Shown piece after piece: positions 7,842-16,538 of a stretch of DNA of 64,000 nucleotides. The stretch is from Microbacterium rhizosphaerae (GTDB taxonomy: Bacteria > Actinomycetota > Actinomycetes > Actinomycetales > Microbacteriaceae). The translations under genes and the position numbers were made by a program. Under the pieces are notes generated by a model. That model had not been told where the DNA came from and did no database searches. It saw only the letters and a list, made by a program, of their open reading frames with translations. The DNA is taken from positions 2,542,001 to 2,606,000 of the forward strand of contig NZ_CP139368.1 of the NCBI RefSeq assembly GCF_034120055.1, read 5' to 3'. Positions within the stretch are counted from its first letter, which is position 1, and each line of letters begins with the position of its first letter.

Positions 7842-8752
7842 GTGTGCGCCTCGTGCTCGATGTGCCCTGCCGGCTCCAGCTGGAACGTCGAGTGCTCCAC
7901 GTCGAAGTGCGACGACAGGCAGGCCTGCAGGCGCGTGAGGATATCCCCGGCCCGGCCGTCGCGCAGCGCACCACCGTCCACGACGACGTGCGCGGTGAAC
8001 ACGGGTGCGCCCCGGGTCAGCTGCCACACGTGCACATCGTGGACATCCACGACGCCCGGCGTCGTGAGCATGTGGTCGCGGATCTCCTTCACGTGCACGC
8101 CCTTGGGCACCGACTCGGCCAGCACCGATCCCACCTCACGCAGCAGACCGATCGCACGCGGGATGATCATCGCGGCGATCAACAGCGACGCGATCGCGTC
8201 GGCGGGCACCCATCCGGATACCAGGATGATGACGGCGGCGAGGATGACGGCGGCCGATCCGATGAGGTCGCCCATGACCTCGAGGTACGCGCCGCGCACG
8301 TTGATGCTGCGCTTCTGGGCGGCTGACAGCAGCCACATCGCTAGTGCGTTCGCGCACAGGCCGATGATGGCGACGATGAGCATCGGTGCGGCCGCGACCG
8401 CCACATCGGCCGGATGCAGCAGCCGCAGGACGGCCTCGATCGCGATCCACACCGACAGGACGATGAGGATGATGCCGTTGATGAGCGCGCCGAACACCTC
8501 CGCGCGCTGATACCCGAAGGTGCGGCGTTCGTTGGCCGGACGGGATGCGACCCAGCTGGCGATGAGGGCCACGACGAGGGCCGCCGAGTCGGTGAACATG
8601 TGGGCCGCGTCGGCGAGGAGCGCGAGTGAGCCCGACACGACCGAACCGACGATCTGGACGACCATGACCACGCTCGTGATGCCGAGCGAGAGCGCGAGCA
8701 GCCGCCGGTTGGAGGCGCCGCGAATCCCTTCGGCCGGAGCATGGTCGTGCAT
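7838..8752 (-). CDS. Cation diffusion facilitator (zinc/cobalt efflux)
   Basis: 304 residues with six predicted membrane helices and a C-terminal cytoplasmic ferredoxin-like domain (HMLTTPGVVDVHDVHVWQL). The helix-2 metal site is HMFTD in ALLADAAHMFTDSAAL. In helix 5 the usual HxxxD is ExxxD (YLEVMGD), a variant I recall from other actinobacterial CDF proteins that may affect metal choice. The short N-terminus has two histidines. It exports divalent cations, most likely zinc or cobalt, in exchange for protons. A leaderless -10 box precedes it. Confidence 0.92.
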   Translation of the reverse strand: MHDHAPAEGIRGASNRRLLALSLGITSVVMVVQIVGSVVSGSLALLADAAHMFTDSAALVVALIASWVASRPANERRTFGYQRAEVFGALINGIILIVLSVWIAIEAVLRLLHPADVAVAAAPMLIVAIIGLCANALAMWLLSAAQKRSINVRGAYLEVMGDLIGSAAVILAAVIILVSGWVPADAIASLLIAAMIIPRAIGLLREVGSVLAESVPKGVHVKEIRDHMLTTPGVVDVHDVHVWQLTRGAPVFTAHVVVDGGALRDGRAGDILTRLQACLSSHFDVEHSTFQLEPAGHIEHEAHT

Positions 8753-8758
8753 GTGTCC

Positions 8759-8764
8759 AGGGTA
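8759..8764 (-). promoter_or_regulatory. -10 box of a leaderless promoter for the CDF efflux gene
   Basis: On the minus strand TACCCT is followed by 6 bases and the ATG at 8752. No Shine-Dalgarno sequence fits. Confidence 0.5.
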
Positions 8765-8842
8765 GGACGGCGCATCCCCTCTCGTCCGCGGATCGGCCCA
8801 GTCGGGAATGAGAGTCGCTCTCAGTACCCTGTGCGGTCGGCC

Positions 8843-9556
8843 TCAGAGCTGCGCGAGCAGGGGTGCGAGCGCGGCGAACGCGCGGGCACGGTGCGACTGC
8901 GCGGCCTTCTCGGCATCCGTCCACTCCCCCACGGTCCTGTCCTGCCCGTCCGGGATGAAGACCGGGTCGTAGCCGAAGCCGCCGTCGCCGCGCTCCTCGG
9001 TCGCGATCCGGCCCGGCCAGACGCCCTCGACGACCCGCTCCTGGCCGTCCGGCGTGACGAGTGCGATCACCGAGACGAACCGCGCGGTGCGGTGCGGGTC
9101 GGCGATGTCGGAGATCTGGTCGAGCAGCAGCCGCCGGTTCGCCACCGGATCCTTCGCGTGCCCCGCCCAGTACGCCGAGAAGATGCCCGGGGATCCGCCG
9201 AGCACCGCGACGCTGACGCCCGAGTCGTCGGCGAACGCGGGCGCACCCGTGTGCCGGGCCGCCGCGCGGGCCTTGATCAGTGCGTTCTCGGCGAACGTGA
9301 CGCCGTCCTCGACGGGCTCGGGTCCGTCGTATCCGACGAGTTCGAGGTCGGGTCGAGTCGCCGCGACGATCGCGGCGAACTCCTCGACCTTGTGCGGGTT
9401 GTGGGTCGCCAGGACGACTTTCGCTCCCCGGCCCTCTCCCGGTCCCCGGCCCTCTCCCGGTCCCCGGCCCTCTCCCGGTCCCCGGCCCTCTCCCGGTCCG
9501 CGGCCCTCTCCCGGTCCCCGGCCCTCTCCCGGTCCCCGAGCTTGTCGAGGGGTCAT
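8843..9556 (-). CDS. rdgB: RdgB/HAM1 dITP/XTP pyrophosphatase with a repeat N-terminus
   Basis: 237 residues. The enzyme hydrolyses non-canonical purine triphosphates (dITP, XTP) to monophosphates and cleans the nucleotide pool. The core begins [14 protein letters not shown] at about residue 47 and has [44 protein letters not shown] and [10 protein letters not shown]. Before it is an extra segment: MTPRQA then six copies of RGPGEG, encoded by an 18-bp tandem repeat. No ATG, GTG or TTG lies between the repeats and the core, so the repeat must be translated. The ATG overlaps the rph stop codon (ATGA), showing translational coupling in the murI-rph-rdgB operon. Confidence 0.93.
   Translation of the reverse strand: MTPRQARGPGEGRGPGEGRGPGEGRGPGEGRGPGEGRGPGEGRGAKVVLATHNPHKVEEFAAIVAATRPDLELVGYDGPEPVEDGVTFAENALIKARAAARHTGAPAFADDSGVSVAVLGGSPGIFSAYWAGHAKDPVANRRLLLDQISDIADPHRTARFVSVIALVTPDGQERVVEGVWPGRIATEERGDGGFGYDPVFIPDGQDRTVGEWTDAEKAAQSHRARAFAALAPLLAQL
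9426..9538 (-). repeat. Six-copy 18-bp tandem repeat inside rdgB
   Basis: Six consecutive copies of CCCCGGCCCTCTCCCGGT (plus strand; one copy has CCGCG in place of CCCCG) plus a 5-base partial copy. The length is a multiple of three, so the rdgB frame stays open and reads RGPGEG six times. Next to it is CCCCGAGCTTGTCGAGGGG, close to a short repeat common between actinobacterial genes, which may be where the array began. Confidence 0.95.
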
Positions 9557-10293
9557 CGATCCGCCTCGAGGGCGGTGGTCTGCAGGTCGCGCAGCTGCCC
9601 GCATCCGTCCACGCCGAGCTCGAGCAGCTGGTCGAGCTCCCGCTTGTCGAAGGGGGCGCCCTCGGCGGTGCCCTGCACCTCGACGAACAGTCCGCGGCCG
9701 GTGACGACGACGTTCATATCGGTCTCGGCGCGGACGTCCTCGACGTAGGCGAGGTCCAGCATCGGCGTGCCGTCGATGATGCCCACCGAGACAGCCGACA
9801 CCGAGTCGAAGAGCACCTGCGACTTCTGGCCGATGAACTTCTTCTCGCGGCCCCACGCGACGGCGTCAGCGAGCGCCACGTAGGCGCCGGTGATCGCTGC
9901 GGTCCGCGTGCCGCCGTCCGCCTGCAGCACGTCGCAGTCGATGACGATCGTGTTCTCGCCGAGAGCCTTGGTGTCCACGACCGCGCGCAGCGCGCGTCCG
10001 ATGAGCCGCGAGATCTCGTGCGTGCGACCGCCGATACGGCCCTTGACCGACTCGCGGTCATTCCGGTCGTTGGTGGAGCGGGGCAGCATGGCGTATTCCG
10101 CGGTGATCCAGCCACGGCCCTTGCCGGTGAGCCAGCGCGGCACGCCGTTGGTGAACGATGCCGTGCACAGCACACGGGTGTCGCCGAACGAGATGAGCGC
10201 CGAGCCTTCGGCCTGCTTGCTCCAGCCTCGCTCGATCGTGACGGGCCGGAGCTCATCGACGGCGCGGCCGTCTGCGCGGACGATATCGGTCAA
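9553..10293 (-). CDS. rph: Ribonuclease PH
   Basis: 246 residues. A TTG start at 10293 is chosen because AGGAGG lies 7 bases upstream, inside the end of murI. RNase PH is a phosphorolytic 3'-5' exonuclease that trims the 3' ends of tRNA precursors. Hallmarks are [97 protein letters not shown] and a C-terminal [10 protein letters not shown]. Length is normal for the family. It lies between murI and rdgB in a tightly packed operon (3-nt gap, then ATGA overlap). Confidence 0.97.
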   Translation of the reverse strand: MTDIVRADGRAVDELRPVTIERGWSKQAEGSALISFGDTRVLCTASFTNGVPRWLTGKGRGWITAEYAMLPRSTNDRNDRESVKGRIGGRTHEISRLIGRALRAVVDTKALGENTIVIDCDVLQADGGTRTAAITGAYVALADAVAWGREKKFIGQKSQVLFDSVSAVSVGIIDGTPMLDLAYVEDVRAETDMNVVVTGRGLFVEVQGTAEGAPFDKRELDQLLELGVDGCGQLRDLQTTALEADR

Positions 10294-10296
10294 AGG

Positions 10297-11142
10297 TCAG
10301 TCCTCCTGGTGGGTGGCCGCACGGGCCCTCGGCAGATCGATGGCGCCGGTGTGCACCAGCGTGACATCGCGCACCTCGCGGCCCATCAGCCGGTGCGCGA
10401 GACGGATGAAGTCCGCGGCGCTGTCGCCCGTGGCCTCGTAGACGTGGGATGCCACGGCATCCGCCGCAGCCAGCAGGTCGCGGGAGACCAGCTGACGGTA
10501 GACGTCCTTCGCCGTCTCGGTGTCGCTCGAGACGAGCGACACGTCGGGGCCCATGACATAGCTGATCGCACCCTCGAGGAACGGGTAGTGGGTGCAGCCG
10601 AGCACGAGGGTGTCGACGCCGGCGCGGCGCAGCGGTGCGAGGTACTCCTCGGCGACGGCGAGCACCTCGGGCGAGTCCGTGACGCCGTCCTCGACGAACT
10701 CCACGAAGCGCGGGCACGCCTGCGCGAAGACGGTGAGGCGCTCGTTGACCTCGAGCATGTCCTGGTACGCCCCGGACGAGATCGTGCCGGCGGTGCCGAT
10801 GACGCCGATGCGGCCCGAGCGACTGGTGGACATCGCCGTGCGGACGGCCGGGCCGATCACCTCGACGACGGGCACGTCGTACCGTTCGCGGGCATCGCGC
10901 AGCATGGCGGAGGATGCCGTGTTGCAGGCGATGACGAGCATCTTCACGCCCTCGTCGACCAGCGTGTCGAGCACCTCGAGCGCGTAGCGCCGGACCTCCG
11001 CGATCGGCTTCGGCCCGTAGGGCGAATGCGCGGTGTCGCCGATGTAGCGGATCGACTCGCGAGGCAGCAGAGACGACACGGCTCGGGCGACGGTGAGCCC
11101 GCCCACTCCGGAGTCGAAGATTCCGATGGGGGCGTCGTTCAC
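10297..11142 (-). CDS. murI: Glutamate racemase
   Basis: 281 residues from a GTG at 11142 (second residue onward [21 protein letters not shown]). It converts L- to D-glutamate for peptidoglycan. The two catalytic cysteines are in [10 protein letters not shown] and [17 protein letters not shown] and [11 protein letters not shown] are also typical. The far longer open frame upstream is antisense to pncB and is rejected. It is the first gene of murI-rph-rdgB, divergent from pncB, and a TAGGCT box lies 8 bases before the GTG. Confidence 0.97.
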   Translation of the reverse strand: MNDAPIGIFDSGVGGLTVARAVSSLLPRESIRYIGDTAHSPYGPKPIAEVRRYALEVLDTLVDEGVKMLVIACNTASSAMLRDARERYDVPVVEVIGPAVRTAMSTSRSGRIGVIGTAGTISSGAYQDMLEVNERLTVFAQACPRFVEFVEDGVTDSPEVLAVAEEYLAPLRRAGVDTLVLGCTHYPFLEGAISYVMGPDVSLVSSDTETAKDVYRQLVSRDLLAAADAVASHVYEATGDSAADFIRLAHRLMGREVRDVTLVHTGAIDLPRARAATHQED

Positions 11143-11150
11143 GATGGACC

Positions 11151-11175
11151 AGCCTACCGGCGGCCTGGCTAGGCT
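11151..11175. promoter_or_regulatory. Back-to-back -10 boxes of murI and pncB
   Basis: TAGGCT on the minus strand (11151-11156) lies 8 bases before the murI GTG, and TAGGCT on the plus strand (11170-11175) lies 6 bases before the pncB ATG. The two promoters overlap in a 39-bp gap, so they probably compete. The pncB arrangement predicts a leaderless message. Confidence 0.5.
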
Positions 11176-11181
11176 ACGCGC

Positions 11182-12519
11182 ATGAGCGCTACGCCCGACT
11201 CGCCCGTCTCCACAGCTCTCCTGACGGACCGGTACGAGCTGACCATGCTCGACGCCGCCCTGCACGACGGCACCGCGTCGCGCCGTTGCGTGTTCGAGCT
11301 GTTCTCCCGGCGTCTGTCCGGCGGACGTCGCTTCGGCGTCGTCGCGGGCAGCGGGCGCCTGCTGTCGCTGCTGCGGGATTTCCGCTTCGGCGACGACCAA
11401 CTGCGCTTCCTGCGCGACGCGCGGGCGGTGGATGCGCAGACCCTCGCGTACCTCGCGAACTGGCGGTTCACCGGCACGATCACCGGCTACCGAGAGGGCG
11501 AGCTCTACTTCCCCGGCTCTCCCATCCTCACGGTGGAGGGCGCGTTCGCGGAGGCGGTCGTCCTGGAGACGCTGGCCCTCAGCGTGCTCAACCACGATTC
11601 GGCCGTCGCCACGGCGGCCGCCCGCATGAGCATCGCCGCCGGCGAGCGCCCGCTCGCGGAGATGGGCTCGCGGCGCGCGGGCGAGCACTCGGCCGTCGCG
11701 GCCGCTCGCGCCGCCTATATCGCGGGGTTCGGCGCGACGAGCAACCTGGAGGCGGGGCGCCGGTGGGGCATCCCCACGATGGGCACCGCGGCGCACGCCT
11801 GGACCCTGCTGCACGACACCGAGGAGATGGCCTTCCGCGCCCAGATCGAGGCGCTCGGGCTCGACACGACGCTCCTCATCGACACGTACGACATCCGCCA
11901 GGGCGTGGAGACGGCGATCCGGGTGGCGGGGACGGGCCTCGGCGGCGTGCGCATCGACTCCGGAGACCTGCCGATCGTCGCGGCGGAGGTGCGCGCCCAG
12001 CTCGACGGGCTCGGCGCGACCGGCACGCGGATCACCGTCACGAGCGACCTGGACGAGTACGCGATCGCGGCGCTGGCGGCATCCCCCGTGGACGCGTACG
12101 GCGTCGGGACGTCGGTCGTGACGGGATCGGGCACGCCGACGGCGGGTCTCGTCTATAAGCTCGTGGCCCGACAGGATGCGGCCGGCTCGTGGATCGCCGT
12201 CGCCAAGGCCTCCGCGGACAAGGCGTCCAAGGGGGGGCGCAAGTCGGCGTTCCGCACCCTCGACGGCGGGACGGCGACGAGCGAGACGATCGTCGTCGCG
12301 GACGGCTTCGAGCATGCCCCCGCCGCCCACGACGATGCGCGGGCGCTGCAGACGGTGTTCGTCGAGGAGGGCGACATCGTGACGGCGTTCGAGGGGGCGG
12401 GCGGCGTCGCTGCCGCGCGGACGCATCATGCCGCCGTTCGCGAGGAGCTGCCGGTGCGCGCTCTGGGGCTCAGCAGGTCGGACCCGGCGATCCCGACCGT
12501 CTGGGTGGACCAGGACTGA
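11182..12519 (+). CDS. pncB: Nicotinate phosphoribosyltransferase
   Basis: 445 residues. It makes nicotinate mononucleotide from nicotinate, PRPP and ATP in NAD salvage. Family features are [15 protein letters not shown] at the N-terminus, [19 protein letters not shown], the [12 protein letters not shown] segment with the conserved arginines, GTAAHAW with the active-site histidine, [17 protein letters not shown] and YGVGTSVV. Length is typical for the actinobacterial form. It ends 5 bases from the convergent DUF3039 gene. Confidence 0.95.
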   Translation: MSATPDSPVSTALLTDRYELTMLDAALHDGTASRRCVFELFSRRLSGGRRFGVVAGSGRLLSLLRDFRFGDDQLRFLRDARAVDAQTLAYLANWRFTGTITGYREGELYFPGSPILTVEGAFAEAVVLETLALSVLNHDSAVATAAARMSIAAGERPLAEMGSRRAGEHSAVAAARAAYIAGFGATSNLEAGRRWGIPTMGTAAHAWTLLHDTEEMAFRAQIEALGLDTTLLIDTYDIRQGVETAIRVAGTGLGGVRIDSGDLPIVAAEVRAQLDGLGATGTRITVTSDLDEYAIAALAASPVDAYGVGTSVVTGSGTPTAGLVYKLVARQDAAGSWIAVAKASADKASKGGRKSAFRTLDGGTATSETIVVADGFEHAPAAHDDARALQTVFVEEGDIVTAFEGAGGVAAARTHHAAVREELPVRALGLSRSDPAIPTVWVDQD

Positions 12520-12524
12520 GGGCG

Positions 12525-12791
12525 TCAGCCCATCAACGACTCGTAGATCTCCTTGCACGTGGGGCAGACCGGGAACTTCTCCGGGTCGCGGCCCGGCGTC
12601 CACTTCTTGCCGCACAGGGCCTTCACGGGCTTGCCGGTGAGGGCCGACTCGAGGATCTTCTCCTTGCGCACATAATGCGAGAACCGCTCGTGATCACCTG
12701 GCTCGATGTGCTCCTCGCGGAGGAGCTCTTCGAGCTCACGATCGAGAACGGCGAGCCCTCCCTGATCCGGGCTGTCCAGCGGTGTGCTCAT
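12525..12791 (-). CDS. DUF3039 family protein
   Basis: 88 residues. The actinobacterial DUF3039 pattern is present: [55 protein letters not shown]. One cysteine in ALCGKKW and a CPTC pair, with a nearby histidine, could bind a metal such as zinc; this is inference. No function is established. It is a single gene with a leaderless-type promoter. Confidence 0.9.
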   Translation of the reverse strand: MSTPLDSPDQGGLAVLDRELEELLREEHIEPGDHERFSHYVRKEKILESALTGKPVKALCGKKWTPGRDPEKFPVCPTCKEIYESLMG

Positions 12792-12797
12792 CCTCCG

Positions 12798-12803
12798 AGT
12801 CTA
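12798..12803 (-). promoter_or_regulatory. -10 box of a leaderless promoter for the DUF3039 gene
   Basis: TAGACT on the minus strand is followed by CGGAGG and then ATG. The purine-rich hexamer touches the start codon, too close to act as a Shine-Dalgarno site, so a leaderless message is the better reading. Confidence 0.5.
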
Positions 12804-12864
12804 ACGGCGTCAGCCTCGCAGGGGGATGGATGCGCGGGTCGGCGCGGGCGGTCGGCGATCGCCG

Positions 12865-14433
12865 TCAGGCGGACTCGGCGAACTCCATGAGTCGCCCGGT
12901 GCGCTGCGAGAAAGCGGATGCGCCGATCGCGACGCCGGCGATGAGCACGACGAGCCCGATCGCGAGACCGCCCCACAGCGCTGCGGCGGAGAACTCCACT
13001 CTGCCGGTGACGGCCAGCCACGCCCACCACAGCGCGGGCGCGCTCACGACGAGCGATCCGATCAGCACGAGTGCCTGGGCCGTGCCCGCCCGGGATCCGC
13101 TCCGCTGGGGCTGCCGGAACGGACTGTCCCCCGGATGCGACACCGGGTAGGGCGCGACGACCGAGGCGATGCTGGAGAGCCCGAGTCCGCTGAGGAACAG
13201 CGATGCGCAGGCTCCGACCATTGCGGGCAGCGCGGCCCAGCGCCCGTGGATCGAGATCGCGATCGGCACGGCGATCGCCAGGATCGGGATGCCGATGAGC
13301 ATCACGGGGATGATCCGCCCGATGCGGTCTGCCGAGCCCCGCACACCGCTCGCGATGTGCACCCACAGCGCGGTGGAGTCGTAGGCGAGGTCGTCGTGAG
13401 GCAGCCAGCCGAAGAAGAGCGCGAGGATCGGCAGCGGCACGAGCACGGCGACCTCGAGCGGGACCCCCGCGATGAGTGGAGGGATGATCGCGAGGACCGC
13501 CGCGACCGGGACGATGACGATGTTGGCGACGTAGCGAGGATCGTGCAGCCAGTAGACGAGGCTGCGCGCCGTGATCGCCCCGGCTGGCGTGCCTGGTGCC
13601 ACGGCGAACCAGCCGAGCCCGCCCCGCTCGCGCACCGCGACGGGGCGCTCGGCCGTGCTGACCATGTGGGCGACGAGCCACAGCCACACCGCCGCCAGCA
13701 CGAGCAGTGTGGCGAGCGAGATGACGATCGCCCAGAACAGATCAGCGCCGGCCCCGGGCACGAGCGCCGGGATCGCCCACGCCGCGCCGAGCGGCGTGTG
13801 CGCGAGAACGGATGCCGCCTGCGTCAGCTGGGTCGGCACCTCGCCGCCCCACTCCAGCGAGGCGAGGAAGACGCTCGCCGGAACGGCCACCACGATGACG
13901 AGGATGGCGAAGGCCCCGGACAGCTCACGGGAACGTCGATCGCGCAGCACGAGAGCGGCGGTCGCCATGCCCACCCGCGCGAGCAGCGAGCACGTGAGGA
14001 CGCCGATGATCACGGCGACGACGCCGATGATGACGGGAACGCCGTGCGCGGCCCAGACGGCGACCAGACAGACGCCGAGCGCGACGGCGGCGAGGATCGG
14101 GATGCTGACGAGGCCGGCCGCCCCCGTCGTGAGCGCGAGTGCGGGCGCCGGCATCCCGAAGATCGAGAACCGGCGCGGATCCAGCTGGTCCTCGACACCC
14201 GAGATGAGCGGAGCGAGGAAGAAGCTGGCGGTCAGCGCAGCGCCGCCGAGCACGGTGACGACCCGCGCGGCGTCGTCGGACGCGCCGCGCAGGGTCAGCA
14301 GCATCCCGGCCGCCGCGACGACGACAGCCGCCAAGGCTGCCGCTCCGAGCCAGGCCCGGACGCCGTGCCCGCGCGGTCCGCGGAACGCGCCGACGATCAG
14401 GGCGAGTCTCAGTCGGAGAATGCGTGCAGCCAC
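12865..14433 (-). CDS. ABC exporter membrane subunit
   Basis: 522 residues from a GTG at 14433 with GGAGGGA five bases upstream; this overlaps the end of the ATPase gene by 25 bases, so the two are translationally coupled. About twelve hydrophobic helices are visible in a duplicated layout with small loops, as in large actinobacterial ABC-2-type permeases. No periplasmic binding protein gene is nearby, which suggests export. Substrate unknown. Confidence 0.75.
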   Translation of the reverse strand: MAARILRLRLALIVGAFRGPRGHGVRAWLGAAALAAVVVAAAGMLLTLRGASDDAARVVTVLGGAALTASFFLAPLISGVEDQLDPRRFSIFGMPAPALALTTGAAGLVSIPILAAVALGVCLVAVWAAHGVPVIIGVVAVIIGVLTCSLLARVGMATAALVLRDRRSRELSGAFAILVIVVAVPASVFLASLEWGGEVPTQLTQAASVLAHTPLGAAWAIPALVPGAGADLFWAIVISLATLLVLAAVWLWLVAHMVSTAERPVAVRERGGLGWFAVAPGTPAGAITARSLVYWLHDPRYVANIVIVPVAAVLAIIPPLIAGVPLEVAVLVPLPILALFFGWLPHDDLAYDSTALWVHIASGVRGSADRIGRIIPVMLIGIPILAIAVPIAISIHGRWAALPAMVGACASLFLSGLGLSSIASVVAPYPVSHPGDSPFRQPQRSGSRAGTAQALVLIGSLVVSAPALWWAWLAVTGRVEFSAAALWGGLAIGLVVLIAGVAIGASAFSQRTGRLMEFAESA

Positions 14434-15611
14434 TCCAGTCCCTCCACGTCGCTGAGGCCGCCGGACAGCTGCAGGAATCGCTCCTCGAGCGTGCTCTTGC
14501 CGCGCACCTCGGCGACCGTGCCCTCGGCCAGGACCGTGCCCGCCACGAGCACGGCAACCCGGTCGCACACCCGCTCCACGAGCTGCATGCCGTGACTCGA
14601 CAGCAGCACTGTGCCGCCGTGGGCGACGTACGTGTCGAGGACGTCGAGGATGACGGCGCTCGAGACCGGGTCGACGGCCTCGAACGGCTCGTCGAGCACC
14701 AGGACGCGCGGAGAGTGGATGAGCGCTCCGGCGAGCAGCACCTTCTTGCGCATGCCCGCCGAGTAGTCGGACACCGGACGCGACAGCGCATCCGTCAGAT
14801 CGAACGCACGCGCGAGGTCGGCCGTGCGGCTCTCGGCGACCGCCGGCTTCAGCTCGCGCAGCACGCCGAAGTAGTAGAGCAGCTGGCGCCCGGTCAGCCG
14901 GTCGAATGTGCGCATGCGGTCGGGCAGGACGCCGAGCATCCGCTTCGCCTCGCGGGGGTGGGCGACCGCGTCAACCCCGTTGATCCGCACGGAGCCCGCG
15001 CTCGGGCCGATCAGGCCGCCGATCATCGACAGGGTGGTCGTCTTGCCGGCGCCGTTCGGGCCGACCAGGCCGTAGAACGACCCCGCCGGGACCGTGAGCG
15101 CGACGCCGTCGACAGCCTTCGTCTGACCGAACGTCTTGGTGAGGCCGGTGGCGGCCACGGCCGGGACTGCGGTGGATGCCGCCTCCCCCTCGTGGGCGGT
15201 CGACGCCGGTGCAGGCTCCAGCACCTGGGCGATGACAGGGGCGGGCCGAGGCTCGGGCGCCGGCTCGGCCTCCTCCGCCGGTCGGGACTCCGTCTCGGGC
15301 TGCGCGGCAGGAGCGGGAGCGTCGGCGGGTTCGACCGGCGCCGGGATCGGAGCATCCATCGTGTCGACCTCTTCGCTGACCAGGGGAACCGTCTGGGGGG
15401 CATCGTCCGCCGGGAGCGGCGGCCGCGGCGGCAGGGCGGCCGCGGCGGCCGCCGACAGCATCGGCTTCGGCGGCTTCTGCGTCGCGCCGGCGTCGCCGGG
15501 AGGGGCTGCCGACGATGCCTCGGGCCGGCGGGGCTGCGCGGGCCGGGGGTCCGGGCCGTCGCCCGTGGAGTCGGGGCGCGGCTCCGGCGGTCCTTCCGGC
15601 ACGGCAGTCAC
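14409..15611 (-). CDS. ABC transporter ATPase with a long Pro/Ala-rich N-terminus
   Basis: 400 residues. The ABC domain spans ~150-400: Walker A GPNGAGKTT (184-192), signature YSAGMRKK, Walker B RVLVLDEPFEAVDP and switch histidine in LLSSHGM. It resembles the CcmA/ABC-2 type ATPases that drive exporters. The first ~145 residues are low-complexity, rich in Pro, Ala and Glu, with no transmembrane segment; an internal GTG or ATG just before the domain cannot be excluded, but the upstream GTG has a good leaderless promoter. It pairs with the membrane protein encoded immediately downstream. Confidence 0.88.
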   Translation of the reverse strand: MTAVPEGPPEPRPDSTGDGPDPRPAQPRRPEASSAAPPGDAGATQKPPKPMLSAAAAAALPPRPPLPADDAPQTVPLVSEEVDTMDAPIPAPVEPADAPAPAAQPETESRPAEEAEPAPEPRPAPVIAQVLEPAPASTAHEGEAASTAVPAVAATGLTKTFGQTKAVDGVALTVPAGSFYGLVGPNGAGKTTTLSMIGGLIGPSAGSVRINGVDAVAHPREAKRMLGVLPDRMRTFDRLTGRQLLYYFGVLRELKPAVAESRTADLARAFDLTDALSRPVSDYSAGMRKKVLLAGALIHSPRVLVLDEPFEAVDPVSSAVILDVLDTYVAHGGTVLLSSHGMQLVERVCDRVAVLVAGTVLAEGTVAEVRGKSTLEERFLQLSGGLSDVEGLEWLHAFSD

Positions 15612-15617
15612 CCGCCC

Positions 15618-15623
15618 ACGCTA
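15618..15623 (-). promoter_or_regulatory. -10 box of a leaderless promoter for the ABC operon
   Basis: TAGCGT on the minus strand, then 6 bases and GTG at 15611. This supports the long N-terminal form of the ATPase. Confidence 0.5.
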
Positions 15624-15808
15624 TCAACCGACGGCCCGGCGACCGCCTGCCACGGCGATGCACGGCAAATCGATGGAAAGATCACGAATCGGCAACGTCG
15701 GGTGAACACTGTGCGGTCTATCAGGCGGTTTCGATACCCTGGTGCAGGCACGAAGGAGTGTCGCGTCGGTGAACCATCGATGAAGACACTCACTCCAGGA
15801 GCACAATC

Positions 15809-16501
15809 TTGACACTGCAGACCGTCATCCTCGCGGCCGGTATGGGCTCGCGGCTGGGGCGCAGCCTCCCCAAGCCCCTCACCGAGCTCAACGATGGTCG
15901 CAGCATCATGCGCCAGCAGCACGACAACATCCGCGCCGCCTTCGGCGCCGAGGCGCGCATCACGACCGTGGTCGGCTACCGTGCCGAGACCATCGTCGAG
16001 GCCTTCCCCGACGTCGATTACGTCTACAACGACCGCTACGACCAGACCAACACGTCCAAGAGCCTGCTGCGTGCGCTGAACGCCACAGGCCGCCACGGTG
16101 TGCTGTGGATGAACGGCGACGTCGTCTTCGATCCGCGCGTGCTCGGCCGTGCGATCGCGCTCATCGAGCGCGAGCAGTCGTTCGTCACCGTCAACACCGA
16201 GAAGGTCAGCGACGAAGAGGTCAAGTACACCGTCACGCCCGAGGGCTTCATCCGCGAGCTGTCCAAGACGGTGCGCGGCGGTGTCGGCGAGGCCGTCGGC
16301 ATCAACTACATCTCGGCCGCCGACAAGCGCGCGTTCATCCGCCAGCTCGGCCGAGTCGACGACCAGGACTACTTCGAGCGGGGCCTCGAGCTCGCCATCG
16401 ACGAGGACCGGCTGCTGCTGACCCCGCTCGACATCTCGGACCTGTATGCCGTCGAGGTCGACTTCACCGAGGACCTCGAGCGCGCGAATCTCTTCGTCTG
16501 A
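15809..16501 (+). CDS. Sugar-phosphate/phosphocholine-type nucleotidyltransferase
   Basis: 230 residues from a TTG at 15809 with AGGAG eight bases upstream. The N-terminal signature LAAGMGSRLGRSLPKPLTEL is the nucleotide-binding loop of NTP transferases, and MNGDVVF carries the metal-binding aspartate. The compact length and the stretch YNDRYDQTNTSKSLLRAL look more like LicC-type or sugar-1-phosphate cytidylyl/uridylyltransferases than RmlA or GalU. It would activate a precursor for a wall glycopolymer. It is followed by an unrelated EcsC-like gene. The 197-bp gap before it has a TACCCT box near 15735 and no other gene. Confidence 0.75.
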   Translation: MTLQTVILAAGMGSRLGRSLPKPLTELNDGRSIMRQQHDNIRAAFGAEARITTVVGYRAETIVEAFPDVDYVYNDRYDQTNTSKSLLRALNATGRHGVLWMNGDVVFDPRVLGRAIALIEREQSFVTVNTEKVSDEEVKYTVTPEGFIRELSKTVRGGVGEAVGINYISAADKRAFIRQLGRVDDQDYFERGLELAIDEDRLLLTPLDISDLYAVEVDFTEDLERANLFV

Positions 16502-16525
16502 CGGCTGACGCCCAGGTGGCGTTCG

Positions 16526-16531
16526 TAGGAT
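16526..16531 (+). promoter_or_regulatory. -10 box of a leaderless promoter
   Basis: TAGGAT lies 7 bases before the ATG at 16539; no ribosome-binding site is visible. Confidence 0.45.
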
Positions 16532-16538
16532 CGGTGCG

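Noticed and set aside
5340..8027. Long minus-strand open frame (895 aa) opposite ligD
   Set aside because: It is antisense to a gene with all LigD motifs, and its composition (Arg/Ala/Gly-rich, no domain) is that of a high-GC shadow frame.
9426..9538. CRISPR array
   Set aside because: The 18-bp repeats are directly adjacent with no spacers and lie inside a coding frame.
11143..12615. Upstream extension of murI to a 772-aa protein
   Set aside because: The extension is antisense to pncB; MurI homologues begin at the GTG at 11142.
15624..15808. Riboswitch or small RNA gene upstream of the nucleotidyltransferase
   Set aside because: I looked for paired regions and known aptamer motifs and saw only a weak TACCCT promoter and a plain leader with AGGAG.
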